A stretch of 64,000 nucleotides of DNA from Tyzzerella sp. (GCA_017410145.1 JAFQRJ010000019.1:30539-94538); one strand, 5' to 3'. Counted from the stretch's first letter, positions 54,239 through 62,082 are shown. Program-made: numbers and translations. The notes: a model not told the origin generated them from the letters alone.

Positions 54239-54643
54239 ATGAAAATCGGAGTAACATATGAAAATGGCCAAATTTTTCAACATTTTGGTCACACAGAACA
54301 ATTTAAAATCTATGAGGTTGTAGAGGGAGAAGTGGTTTCTTCTGAGGTAGTGGATACGAACGGAAGTGGTCATGGTGCATTGGCCGGATTCTTGCAGGCA
54401 CAAGGTGTGGAGGTTTTAATCTGTGGCGGTATCGGTGGCGGTGCACAGATGGCACTCGCAGAAGCAGGAATTCAATTATTTGGTGGCGTATCCGGTGATG
54501 CGGATGTAGCAGTTGAAGCATTGCTGAAAGAATCATTGGAATATAACCCGAATGTAACATGTAACCATCATGGAGAACACCACCATCACCATGAGGGTGG
54601 ATGTGGTTCACATGGATGCGGTTCTCATTGTGGAGGACACTAA
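54239..54643 (+). CDS. NifX/NifB-type cofactor-binding protein with His-rich tail
   Basis: 134 residues. The first ~105 form a dinitrogenase Fe-Mo cofactor domain: MKIGVTYENGQIFQHFGHTE, FKIYEVVEGE, VLICGGIGGGAQMALAEAGI. These domains occur widely outside nitrogen fixation and bind metal clusters. The C-terminus is CNHHGEHHHHHEGGCGSHGC and onward, with at least ten His and four Cys in ~25 residues, a strong metal-binding tail suited to nickel, zinc or copper. No nif genes are near, so a metal-storage or delivery role is more likely. GGGAG precedes the ATG. Confidence 0.82.
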   Translation: MKIGVTYENGQIFQHFGHTEQFKIYEVVEGEVVSSEVVDTNGSGHGALAGFLQAQGVEVLICGGIGGGAQMALAEAGIQLFGGVSGDADVAVEALLKESLEYNPNVTCNHHGEHHHHHEGGCGSHGCGSHCGGH

Positions 54644-54667
54644 TAGAAGATTGTTTGAGATTGTGAA

Positions 54668-54697
54668 GGGAGCTTGTGTTTGCAGGCTCTCTTTTTT
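54668..54697 (+). terminator. Terminator after the NifX-type gene
   Basis: GGGAGCTTG (54668-54676) pairs with CAGGCTCTC (54683-54691) with two G-T pairs, loop TGTTTG, then TTTTTT. Confidence 0.85.
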
Positions 54698-54719
54698 GTG
54701 AAATTTTTCAAACAAAATA

Positions 54720-54776
54720 TTGACAAATCATATTATATGGCATATAGTATAAATACAACAATACTATACGACATAT
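54720..54776 (+). promoter_or_regulatory. Promoter and inverted-repeat operator of the PadR operon
   Basis: TTGACA (54720-54725), 17 bases, TATAGT (54743-54748). Over the -10 lies a large inverted repeat: ATATGGCATATAGTAT (54735-54750) and ATACTATACGACATAT (54761-54776), arms matching at 14 of 16 positions, spacer AAATACAACA. Its placement from the spacer to beyond the start site fits autorepression by the PadR-type protein encoded directly downstream. Confidence 0.75.
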
Positions 54777-54807
54777 AATATTATATAAGATTAAGGAGAG
54801 TGAAAAC

Positions 54808-55134
54808 ATGGTATTTAATACAGGAGCCACTCTGTTAGATGCGATTGTTTTGGCAGTCGTGTCGCAAGATGAGCAAGGAACATATGGTTATAAGATTACA
54901 CAGGATGTTAGACAGGTGTTAGATGTATCAGAATCTACCTTATATCCAGTGCTTAGACGATTGCAGAAGGATGAATGTTTAGAAGTATATGACATGGAAT
55001 ATGCAGGGCGTAATCGTCGATATTATAAGTTGACTGAAAAGGGTGCTGTTCAGTTACGCTTATATCAGATTGAATGGAAATCTTATGCATCGAAAATCAG
55101 CAAACTGTTCGAGGGAGGAAAAGAAAATGAATAG
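54808..55134 (+). CDS. PadR-family transcriptional repressor
   Basis: 108 residues. Winged HTH of the PadR group: LLDAIVLAVVSQDEQGTYGY, then VSESTLYPVLRRLQKDECLE and the wing RNRRYYKLTEKGAVQLRLY. Short PadR proteins (subfamily 2) often control envelope-stress or efflux operons. GGAGAG lies before the ATG. The gene overlaps the DUF1700 gene by eight bases. It most likely binds the inverted repeat at 54735-54776 and represses its own operon. Confidence 0.92.
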   Translation: MVFNTGATLLDAIVLAVVSQDEQGTYGYKITQDVRQVLDVSESTLYPVLRRLQKDECLEVYDMEYAGRNRRYYKLTEKGAVQLRLYQIEWKSYASKISKLFEGGKENE

Positions 55135-55795
55135 AGTAGAATTTATGAAACAGTTGGAACGTTTGCTTGGGGATATACCGGAAAATGACCGACTGGATGC
55201 AATTGCATATTATAATGATTATTTTGATGAGGCCGGTGCTGAAAATGAAGCGCAGGTGATTCGTGAGTTGGGAAGTCCGGGCAAAGTAGCGGCAATTATC
55301 AAGGCAGACTTAAATGCCAATCGAGATGAGAACACTACGTATACGGAGCGTGATGAGGAAGCATCAAATATGCCAACTAGAAGAGAAAGTGGTTATCATG
55401 CACCAAAGCAGAAAAAAGGTCTTCCGTGGCCACTGATTATTGTGCTGCTTGTATTTGCATCACCGGTGCTACTTGGCGCTTTCGGTGGCTTGCTTGGCAC
55501 ACTTCTGGGAGTGTTTGGAGCATTAATCGGAATTGTAATTGCCTTTATGGCTTGTGCGCTGGCGCTTTTGGTCGCAGGGCTTGCGTGTTTCGTAGTTGGA
55601 ATTGTGCGAGTATTTATTTCGCCGGTAGAAGGCTTGATTACAGTCGGTTTGGGAAGTTTAATGTTGGCGCTTGGAATCTTGTTCACCGTATTGTTTATCT
55701 GGTGCGCATTTAAATGGATTCCGGCACTATTCCGTGGAGCTATTAATTTAATTCAGAGATTATTTCAAAGAGGTGAAAGGAGGAAGGAAGTATGA
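55127..55795 (+). CDS. DUF1700 membrane protein
   Basis: 222 residues from ATG 55127 after GGGAGG. The N-terminal DUF1700 helix bundle has NRVEFMKQLERLLGDIPEND and YYNDYFDEAGAENEAQVIRE with ELGSPGKVAA. A charged linker follows and then about four membrane helices. DUF1700 proteins are regularly encoded after PadR and before DUF4097 genes and are thought to work in envelope-stress sensing. Its stop overlaps the next ATG (ATGA). Confidence 0.88.
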   Translation: MNRVEFMKQLERLLGDIPENDRLDAIAYYNDYFDEAGAENEAQVIRELGSPGKVAAIIKADLNANRDENTTYTERDEEASNMPTRRESGYHAPKQKKGLPWPLIIVLLVFASPVLLGAFGGLLGTLLGVFGALIGIVIAFMACALALLVAGLACFVVGIVRVFISPVEGLITVGLGSLMLALGILFTVLFIWCAFKWIPALFRGAINLIQRLFQRGERRKEV

Positions 55796-56610
55796 AGAAG
55801 TTTACGAAGATAGCATTAATACTTGTAGCTGTTTTATTTAGCGTTGGTTTGGTTAGTGTGATAGGCGCATTTGCGATGGGACTTACATGGGATTCTCTTG
55901 GTGATATGGTGGATAGAGGTAAATTCAGTTTTAATTTCAACGATGATGACGAGCCGCTATACGTTGATACGAATCAAGACTATGGAGATACATCCCAAGA
56001 CAATATGTTGTCTCAGGAGAAAGAAGACAACGAATTCACCGCAGTTCAGGAGGATTTTCATAGTCTGGATATCGAATTTGGTTATGGCGTTTTGGAGATA
56101 AAATATGGTGATGTGGAAAAACTCCAAATCAACCAAAAGAATGTGGATAATTATCGTTGCTATGTTAAGGAAGGTTCCTTATACATTGAAGGGAATTTAA
56201 AGACAAAAGTAGACATTACCAATCATGATGGAGAAATTACTATTGTAGTTCCAAAGAACATGGTATTCCAAGAAGTGGATTTGGAAGTGGGAGCTGGCAA
56301 GGCGGATGTAGCAAATTTAAAAGCAAACCAAGTGGATATTGAACTTGGTGCCGGAGAGATGAATGTGACAGGTCTAGATGCAAAGAAGTTTGATGCGAAG
56401 ACCGGTGCAGGTGAATTATATGCGGAATTGGTTGGAAAGCAAACCGATTATAGCTATGAGTTAGAGTGCGGTATAGGGCAGTTGAAAATCGGGGACAGTA
56501 GTTATAGCGGACTTAAAACAGAACAAAAAATTTCAAATCAGGGAGCAAAGCGATTTGCAGACATAGAGTGTGGAGTTGGAGAAATTATAATTAAATTCCA
56601 AGAACAATAG
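55792..56610 (+). CDS. DUF4097-family adhesin-like beta-helix protein
   Basis: 272 residues. N-terminal membrane anchor (IALILVAVLFSVGLVSVIGA), an acidic linker (NFNDDDEPLYVDTNQDYGDT), then repeated strands typical of DUF4097: LDIEFGYGVLEIKYGDVEKL, VDLEVGAGKADVANLKANQV, DIELGAGEMNVTGLDA and ECGVGEIIIKF. The G(A/V)G(E/K) turns recur every ~20 residues. Probably an extracytoplasmic domain held by the anchor. ATGA overlap with DUF1700 shows tight coupling. Confidence 0.88.
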   Translation: MKKFTKIALILVAVLFSVGLVSVIGAFAMGLTWDSLGDMVDRGKFSFNFNDDDEPLYVDTNQDYGDTSQDNMLSQEKEDNEFTAVQEDFHSLDIEFGYGVLEIKYGDVEKLQINQKNVDNYRCYVKEGSLYIEGNLKTKVDITNHDGEITIVVPKNMVFQEVDLEVGAGKADVANLKANQVDIELGAGEMNVTGLDAKKFDAKTGAGELYAELVGKQTDYSYELECGIGQLKIGDSSYSGLKTEQKISNQGAKRFADIECGVGEIIIKFQEQ

Positions 56611-56634
56611 ATTAGAATAAGGAGGATATAGATT

Positions 56635-56817
56635 ATGGGAGATAAAAGATTGTATCGTTCATCAACAAATTATATGCTGGCTGGCGTATGCGGAGGGATT
56701 GCAGAGTATTTTAATATTGATCCAACATTAGTTCGATTAGGATGGGTTCTATTTTCTGCATTAGGCGGTTCGGGAATCCTGGCATATATTGTTGCCGCAA
56801 TTATTATTCCAAAATAA
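56635..56817 (+). CDS. PspC-domain protein
   Basis: 60 residues, a minimal PspC domain: KRLYRSSTNYMLAGVCGGIA, EYFNIDPTLVRLGWVLFSAL and one to two membrane helices ending VAAIIIPK. PspC proteins sense or respond to membrane stress. AAGGAGG precedes the ATG by nine bases. Last gene of the PadR-DUF1700-DUF4097-PspC operon, ending at a terminator. Confidence 0.92.
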   Translation: MGDKRLYRSSTNYMLAGVCGGIAEYFNIDPTLVRLGWVLFSALGGSGILAYIVAAIIIPK

Positions 56818-56828
56818 AGAATGATATG

Positions 56829-56863
56829 AAGCAGTAAATTTTGTGAAAAAGTTTACTGCTTTT
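56829..56863 (+). terminator. Terminator of the PadR operon
   Basis: AAGCAGTAAA (56829-56838) pairs with TTTACTGCTT (56852-56861), loop of 13 bases, then TT. Confidence 0.75.
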
Positions 56864-56866
56864 GTA

Positions 56867-56910
56867 TTGCAATTCTGGAAATTTATGTTATAATAATAGT
56901 AATTATTACT
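56867..56910 (+). promoter_or_regulatory. Promoter and palindrome before the flavoreductase-rubredoxin
   Basis: TTGCAA (56867-56872), 16 bases, TATAAT (56889-56894), then the perfect palindrome AGTAATTATTACT (56898-56910) at the expected start site. The stretch TTATAATAATAGTAATTATTA loosely resembles a PerR box (TTATAAT-N-ATTATAA). Confidence 0.55.
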
Positions 56911-56935
56911 GATTTATACATTTGGAGGTAAGACT

Positions 56936-57583
56936 ATGATTAATAAGAATGCATTTCGAAACCTGTCGTATGGAGTTTATGTCGTTTCTACATTAGATGG
57001 CGATAGACCAACCGGATGTGTAGCAAATAGCGCAATGCAGATTACTTCAGAGCCGGCTACGATTGCTGTCAGCATCAATCATGACAACTATTCCAATGCT
57101 TGTATTGAAAAAACAGGAAAGTTTGCAATTTCCATTTTAACAGAAGAATCAGACCCAGGATTAATCGGTATCTTTGGATTCCAATCAGGAAAAGATGTGA
57201 ACAAATTCGATGGAGTAGAAGCATTAGAAAAAGAAGGGTTATCCGTAGTTGCAGATGCTTGTAGTTATTTAGTATGCAAAGTGATTAATAAGATGGAGAC
57301 AGCTACACATACGGTATTCTTAGGAGAAGTGATTGCAGCAGATGTGCTGAAAGAAGAAGAGCCAATGACCTATGCATACTACCATAAAGTAGTGAAAGGA
57401 AAGAGCCCGAAGAACGCGCCTACATACATTGCAGAGGAAGAGGAGACTGTTCAAAAGGAAGAAAAATGGGTATGTAGCATTTGTGGATATGAGTATAGAG
57501 GAGAAATTCCATTTGAAGAAGTACCGGAGCAGTTCGTATGTCCGGTATGTAAACAGCCGAAATCGGTGTTTGTGAGGAAATAG
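56936..57583 (+). CDS. Flavin reductase-rubredoxin fusion (Hrb type)
   Basis: 215 residues. Residues 1-~150 form a flavin-reductase-like FMN-binding split barrel: NLSYGVYVVSTLDGDRPTGC, ANSAMQITSEPATIAVSINH, KTGKFAISILTEES. A linker rich in Glu leads to a C-terminal rubredoxin domain WVCSICGYEYRGEIPFEEVP, FVCPVCKQPKS, with all four iron-binding Cys. This is the high-molecular-weight rubredoxin described from Moorella, which passes electrons from NAD(P)H to oxygen- or peroxide-reducing proteins. The rubrerythrin at 29661 is a possible acceptor. TTGGAGG precedes the ATG. Confidence 0.93.
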   Translation: MINKNAFRNLSYGVYVVSTLDGDRPTGCVANSAMQITSEPATIAVSINHDNYSNACIEKTGKFAISILTEESDPGLIGIFGFQSGKDVNKFDGVEALEKEGLSVVADACSYLVCKVINKMETATHTVFLGEVIAADVLKEEEPMTYAYYHKVVKGKSPKNAPTYIAEEEETVQKEEKWVCSICGYEYRGEIPFEEVPEQFVCPVCKQPKSVFVRK

Positions 57584-57611
57584 AATAATGGCACATTAAT
57601 TTTAAATATGG

Positions 57612-57644
57612 AGAAGGTAAGTGTTTTTGTAACATTTGCCTTCT
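57612..57644 (+). terminator. Hairpin after the flavoreductase-rubredoxin gene
   Basis: AGAAGGTAAGTGTT (57612-57625) pairs with AACATTTGCCTTCT (57631-57644), loop TTTGT. The tail (TGTATAATAAAG) has few Ts, so its strength is uncertain; the tail also contains TATAAT at 57646-57651. Confidence 0.6.
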
Positions 57645-57687
57645 TGTATAATAAAGTTAAAAGCGAGATAAATGTAAATTTTTAGAG

Positions 57688-57743
57688 AAAAACCACTAAA
57701 ATAGTGGTTTTTTCTATTTACAAACCTTTAATTTAGTGGTTTA
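57688..57743 (+). promoter_or_regulatory. Repeated TAGTGGTTT control region of the HipA-like module
   Basis: AAAAACCACTA (57688-57698) pairs with TAGTGGTTTTT (57702-57712), loop AAA, followed by TTC: a terminator-like hairpin. A third copy, TTTAGTGGTTTA (57732-57743), lies 20 bases on. The first arm can pair with either of the other two, so this may be an attenuator, or the copies may be binding sites of the HTH antitoxin encoded 55 bases downstream. Confidence 0.5.
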
Positions 57744-57798
57744 ATAATAAAAAAGGTTGTTGTAAAGAATATCTATATTATATTGGATGAGGAAAGTT

Positions 57799-58347
57799 AT
57801 GAGAGAAAAATTATTTGTTACACCGGAATATGTTACAGCAAGAGAAATAAAAAATATAAGAAATGAACTAGGGCTTACACAAAAAGAATTTGCGTTACTT
57901 GTTCAATGCTCCAAATCAACAGTTGAAAGATGGGAAATGAGTGAGGAGCCGATTAGTGGCGCCATCAGTTTGTTGGTGAGAATGTTGGAGAGATATCCGG
58001 AATATGTGGATAACATAAAGATTCCAAAGAAAAAGACACCTATCAGACTGTGGTATATGCATAACCAAACGGTATGCACCATTATAGATGTTAATGAGAT
58101 GCGTAAAGAGGTTAAAATTGTAAATTACACGGATAATATTATGTTTCGGGCATTTGGCAGAGAGGAAAAACCGGATTTTCAAATGTATGAGGAATTCCTT
58201 AGGTCAAGATGTTTTCCGGAAACCAGAGATAAAATGAAATTGGTGTTAAAGGATTTGAATTTGCCATTTTATGATCCATTTATGATTATTGAAAAGACGG
58301 AGGGAAGAATGGCGGAGGATAATTTCTGGATTAGAATAGAGAGGTAA
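57799..58347 (+). CDS. HTH antitoxin fused to a HipS-like domain
   Basis: 182 residues from ATG 57799, after GATGAGGAAAG. Residues ~15-60 are an XRE helix-turn-helix (IKNIRNELGLTQKEFALLVQ, CSKSTVERWEMSEEPISGAI). Residues ~82-182 look like the N-subdomain 1 of HipA, the part that is a separate antitoxin (HipS) in the E. coli HipBST system: a beta-rich stretch PIRLWYMHNQTVCTIIDVN, NYTDNIMFRAFG, then YEEFLRSRCFPETRDKMKLV and FYDPFMIIEKTEGR. In HipA the matching part reads like F..LLPE..R...L...G....D.F.LL...G.D. If correct, one protein combines the HipB and HipS jobs. Three bases separate it from the kinase gene. Confidence 0.65.
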   Translation: MREKLFVTPEYVTAREIKNIRNELGLTQKEFALLVQCSKSTVERWEMSEEPISGAISLLVRMLERYPEYVDNIKIPKKKTPIRLWYMHNQTVCTIIDVNEMRKEVKIVNYTDNIMFRAFGREEKPDFQMYEEFLRSRCFPETRDKMKLVLKDLNLPFYDPFMIIEKTEGRMAEDNFWIRIER

Positions 58348-58350
58348 CAA

Positions 58351-59160
58351 ATGGTACAATTATTTGAGCAAGACATCAGAACAACGGATAGACAATCATC
58401 AAAAGGAAATCAACTAAAGTGGGAAAATAACGGAATCTGGTACAAGGCGGATTACACGGGATATGAAGGATTAGTGGAATACGTTATATCCCACCTGTTA
58501 CAAAAATCTTCTTTGGCAACGGACGAGTTCGTTTTATATGATTTAGAACAAATGCGATACAAAGAAACAGTATACAAAGGTGCAAAAAGTAAAAGCTTTT
58601 TGACAGATGGTTGGCAAATCATTACGCTTGAAAGACTATTTCATAATTTTTTTGGTGAGAGCCTCTACAAGGCTATTTATAGAATCCCAGAGCATGAAAA
58701 GCGTCTCCCTTTCTTGGTTAATCAAGTGGAGAGAATGACGGGGCTACAAAATTTCGGAGCATATCTTAACAAACTTTTCACCATAGATGCCTTTTTCCTA
58801 AATGAAGATAGACATACCCATAACATTGCCGTCTTAATGAACGAAAAAGGAGAGTTTGCATATTGTCCTATATTTGATAATGGAGCTGGTTTACTGGCTG
58901 ATACTACGATGGATTATCCAATGAGTGGAGATGTCTATCTACTGATGAAAGAATCTAAGGCAAAAACGATATGCGATAGCTTTGATGAGCAACTAGATAT
59001 TTCAGAAGCTTTGTATGGGGAGAACATAAAATTCAACTTTACTCAAAAAGATGTAAGAGAGTTATTGGAGAATGTTACGGAGTATACACAGGTAGAAAAA
59101 AATAGAGTCGAACGAATTGTGTGTGCGCAAATGAATAAATATGGGTACTTGTTTAAGTAA
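58351..59160 (+). CDS. Short HipA/HipT-like kinase (candidate toxin)
   Basis: 269 residues, much shorter than HipA (~440) because the N-terminal subdomain is missing. Gly-rich-like loop RQSSKGNQLKW at 14-24 (two Ser where HipT has autophosphorylated Ser), then IWYKADYTGYEGLVEYVISH. The HipA-type catalytic loop AFFLNEDRHTHNIAVL holds Asp153 and Asn158, and the metal-binding Asp176 is in CPIFDNGAGLL. HipT of E. coli phosphorylates tryptophanyl-tRNA synthetase and HipA glutamyl-tRNA synthetase; the target here is unknown. All key kinase residues are present. It follows the HTH-HipS-like gene by three bases in a toxin-antitoxin layout. Confidence 0.7.
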   Translation: MVQLFEQDIRTTDRQSSKGNQLKWENNGIWYKADYTGYEGLVEYVISHLLQKSSLATDEFVLYDLEQMRYKETVYKGAKSKSFLTDGWQIITLERLFHNFFGESLYKAIYRIPEHEKRLPFLVNQVERMTGLQNFGAYLNKLFTIDAFFLNEDRHTHNIAVLMNEKGEFAYCPIFDNGAGLLADTTMDYPMSGDVYLLMKESKAKTICDSFDEQLDISEALYGENIKFNFTQKDVRELLENVTEYTQVEKNRVERIVCAQMNKYGYLFK

Positions 59161-59182
59161 TAATAAAATAAATATAAAATTA

Positions 59183-59209
59183 TTAGCACTCTCCCTTGAC
59201 GAGTGCTAA
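59183..59209 (+). promoter_or_regulatory. CIRCE operator (HrcA site) of clpB
   Basis: TTAGCACTC (59183-59191), nine bases TCCCTTGAC, GAGTGCTAA (59201-59209): an exact match to the CIRCE consensus bound by the heat-shock repressor HrcA. The hairpin with the following TTTTT could also end transcription of the upstream kinase gene. Confidence 0.95.
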
Positions 59210-59224
59210 TTTTTGTGTTATACC
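59196..59224 (+). promoter_or_regulatory. clpB promoter overlapping CIRCE
   Basis: TTGACG (59196-59201) inside the CIRCE spacer, 17 bases, TATACC (59219-59224). HrcA bound to CIRCE would cover the -35 box. Confidence 0.65.
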
Positions 59225-59252
59225 AAACCTAGAACATGAAAACTCATTAAAT

Positions 59253-59361
59253 CAAGAACGCTCTCCGGCGTTCTTGCGGCGGTGTGCGGTCAGCTTTGCT
59301 GACAATTACACTTGCGCACACCTGCCATCCGCCGGAGGCCTGTCTTGGTACAAGACGGAGG
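59253..59361 (+). other. Structured GC-rich 5' leader of clpB
   Basis: Three perfect hairpins in ~105 bases. A: CAAGAACGC (59253-59261) with GCGTTCTTG (59268-59276). B: GGTGTGCG (59281-59288) with CGCACACC (59315-59322), with inner GTCAGC-TTT-GCTGAC (59289-59303). C: GTCTTG-GTA-CAAGAC (59342-59356), ending one base before the GGAGG ribosome site. The block is much richer in G and C than its surroundings. No known riboswitch or thermometer class was recognised. Confidence 0.65.
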
Positions 59362-59368
59362 TATTGGT

Positions 59369-61957
59369 ATGAATATTAACAAATTTACTCAGAATTCACT
59401 ACAAGCGGTACAAGCCATGGAGAAAGTTGCCTATGAGTATGGCAATCAGGAAATTGAACAAGAACATTTATTATATGCATTATTGACACAGGAAGATAGT
59501 TTGATTCTAAAATTGTTGGAAAAGATGAATCTTCAGAAGGAACTGTTTTTAGGTCGTGTGGAAGAGGGGCTTCGTAAGCGCCCAAAGGTACAGGGCGGCC
59601 AAGTTTTTATTGGTCAGGACCTTAATAAGGCTCTGATTCATGCAGAGGACGAAGCAAAACAGATGGGTGATGAATACGTATCTGTAGAGCATTTATTCTT
59701 ATCATTAGTGAAATATGCAAATAAGGAAATGAAAGCAATCTTTAAGCAGTTTGCTATCACGCGTGAGTCATTTTTGCAGGTACTTGCTACAGTAAGAGGT
59801 AATCAACGGGTGACAAGCGACAATCCGGAAGCAACTTATGATACGCTTAATAAGTATGGACAGGATTTGGTGGAGCGAGCGAGGGAACAAAAATTAGATC
59901 CGGTTATCGGACGTGATGCTGAAATTCGTAATGTGATTCGCATTCTATCAAGAAAGACAAAGAATAATCCGGTCTTAATCGGGGAGCCTGGGGTTGGTAA
60001 GACAGCAGCAGTAGAAGGACTGGCACAACGTATTGTTCGCGGTGATGTACCAGAGGCTTTGAAAGACAAGAAGATATTCGCTTTGGATATGGGGGCCTTG
60101 GTTGCAGGGGCAAAATATCGTGGTGAATTTGAAGAACGTCTCAAAGCTGTCTTGGAAGAAGTGAAAAATAGCGAAGGGAATATCATTCTTTTCATTGATG
60201 AGCTCCATATGATTGTAGGAGCTGGAAAAACAGACGGTGCCATGGATGCAGGCAATATGTTAAAGCCAATGCTTGCTCGTGGAGAACTCCATTGTATTGG
60301 GGCCACCACTTTAGATGAATATCGTCAGTATATCGAAAAAGATGCCGCTCTCGAAAGACGTTTTCAGCCGGTTATGGTAGATGAACCGACGGTGGAGGAT
60401 GCCATTTCCATTCTCCGTGGTTTAAAAGAACGTTATGAAGTTTTTCATGGTGTAAAAATTACAGATGGGGCGTTGGTAGCAGCTGCAACCTTGTCAAATC
60501 GCTATATTTCAGATAGATTTCTACCTGACAAAGCGATTGACTTGGTGGATGAAGCTTGCGCACTTATTAAGACAGAGTTGGACTCTATGCCAACGGAGCT
60601 TGATGAACTACAGAGAAGAATCATGCAGTTGGAAATTGAAGAGGCGGCTCTCAAGAAAGAAGATGACCGCTTAAGTAAAGAGCGATTGGAAAATCTGCAA
60701 AAGGAGCTTTCTGAACTTCGCGAGGAGTTTGCAGGGCAAAAAGCTCAGTGGGATAATGAAAAAAGTTCCGTGGAACGTTTGCAAAAAATCCGTGAGGAGA
60801 TTGAGCAGGTGAATCAGGAGATTCAAAAAGCCAAACAAAACTATAATCTGGAACGTGCAGCGGAACTTCAATATGGAAAACTTCCACAGTTGACAAAACA
60901 ACTGGAAGAGGAAGAAGACAAGGTAAAAGAACGGGAAATGTCCTTGGTTCACGAAAGTGTGACGGATGAGGAGATTGCGAAAATTATTTCCCGCTGGACA
61001 GGAATTCCGGTTTCTAAATTAAATGAGAGTGAACGCAACAAGACCTTGCATCTAGACGCGGAACTTCACAAACGAGTGATCGGACAGGATGAAGGTGTGA
61101 CCAAAGTGACGGAGGCAATTATCCGTTCCAAAGCCGGTATTAAAGACCCAAGCAAACCAATTGGTTCGTTCTTATTCCTGGGACCTACCGGTGTAGGTAA
61201 GACAGAGCTTGCAAAAGCCCTAGCAGAGAGTTTGTTTGATGACGAGAGCAACATGGTGCGTATCGACATGAGCGAATACATGGAGAAATATTCTGTATCT
61301 CGTCTCATTGGAGCACCTCCGGGATATGTAGGATATGACGAGGGTGGACAGCTTACAGAAGCCGTTCGTAGAAAACCATATTCAGTAGTGCTTTTCGATG
61401 AGGTGGAAAAAGCCCATCCGGATGTGTTTAACGTATTGTTACAGGTGCTGGATGATGGTCGTATTACGGATTCTCAAGGCCGTACCGTAGACTTTAAGAA
61501 CACGATTCTCATTATGACTTCTAACATTGGTTCTTCTTATTTGCTGGAAGGAATCGATGCAAATGGGGAAATAAGTCCAGAAGCTGAAAAGATGGTTATG
61601 AATGAGCTTCGTGCACATTTCAGACCGGAGTTTTTAAATCGTCTGGATGAAACCATTATGTTCAAACCACTCAGCAAGGAAGATGTGGGACAAATTATCG
61701 ACTTACTTGTTCGTGATGTCAACAAACGTCTGGTGGAGCGTGAAGTTTCCATAGAACTGACTGACGCTGCAAAAGAATTTGTGGTAGAAGGCGGCTATGA
61801 GCCAATGTACGGTGCAAGGCCACTGAAAAGATATCTCCAAAAACATGTAGAAACTTTAGCTGCAAGACTACTTTTGGAAGGCAATGTTGGCCGAGGTGAT
61901 GTGATCGTCATTGATGTGACGGATGAACATTTAAGTGCCAGAGTGAAGATATTGTAG
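59369..61957 (+). CDS. clpB: Disaggregase ClpB
   Basis: 862 residues from ATG 59369 after GGAGG; an in-frame extension upstream runs through the leader hairpins and is rejected. N-domain ([20 protein letters not shown]), AAA-1 with [18 protein letters not shown], the M-domain coiled coil at ~400-525 ([14 protein letters not shown]-like heptads), AAA-2 with [15 protein letters not shown] and [20 protein letters not shown]. The long M-domain and lack of a ClpP-binding loop mark it as ClpB, which works with DnaK on aggregated proteins. Controlled by HrcA through CIRCE. Confidence 0.96.
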   Translation: MNINKFTQNSLQAVQAMEKVAYEYGNQEIEQEHLLYALLTQEDSLILKLLEKMNLQKELFLGRVEEGLRKRPKVQGGQVFIGQDLNKALIHAEDEAKQMGDEYVSVEHLFLSLVKYANKEMKAIFKQFAITRESFLQVLATVRGNQRVTSDNPEATYDTLNKYGQDLVERAREQKLDPVIGRDAEIRNVIRILSRKTKNNPVLIGEPGVGKTAAVEGLAQRIVRGDVPEALKDKKIFALDMGALVAGAKYRGEFEERLKAVLEEVKNSEGNIILFIDELHMIVGAGKTDGAMDAGNMLKPMLARGELHCIGATTLDEYRQYIEKDAALERRFQPVMVDEPTVEDAISILRGLKERYEVFHGVKITDGALVAAATLSNRYISDRFLPDKAIDLVDEACALIKTELDSMPTELDELQRRIMQLEIEEAALKKEDDRLSKERLENLQKELSELREEFAGQKAQWDNEKSSVERLQKIREEIEQVNQEIQKAKQNYNLERAAELQYGKLPQLTKQLEEEEDKVKEREMSLVHESVTDEEIAKIISRWTGIPVSKLNESERNKTLHLDAELHKRVIGQDEGVTKVTEAIIRSKAGIKDPSKPIGSFLFLGPTGVGKTELAKALAESLFDDESNMVRIDMSEYMEKYSVSRLIGAPPGYVGYDEGGQLTEAVRRKPYSVVLFDEVEKAHPDVFNVLLQVLDDGRITDSQGRTVDFKNTILIMTSNIGSSYLLEGIDANGEISPEAEKMVMNELRAHFRPEFLNRLDETIMFKPLSKEDVGQIIDLLVRDVNKRLVEREVSIELTDAAKEFVVEGGYEPMYGARPLKRYLQKHVETLAARLLLEGNVGRGDVIVIDVTDEHLSARVKIL

Positions 61958-61968
61958 AAATTTTAGGA

Positions 61969-62082
61969 TTTTACGGTGTGAGATTTGTGTGGCACAACTG
62001 ACACCGTAAAAATTTCATTTTGCAAAATTTTTATGCCTTTTTTACGGTGTAAAACACATGATTGGAATTTAAAACCGTAAAA
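61969..62082 (+). repeat. Fourfold TTTTACGGT / ACCGTAAAA repeat region
   Basis: TTTTACGGTGT (61969-61979), ACACCGTAAAA (62001-62011), TTTTACGGTGT (62040-62050) and ACCGTAAAA (62074-62082) alternate in orientation. Arms 1-2 and 3-4 can form hairpins, or 2-3 can pair instead. Arms 1-2 with the following A/T tract probably end clpB transcription. The purpose of the second pair is unknown. The remainder up to the polymerase gene holds a weak promoter-like region and AGGAG. Confidence 0.7.

Noticed and set aside
61969-62082. CRISPR-like repeat array
   Set aside because: Only four short arms in alternating orientation, no regular spacers and no cas genes.
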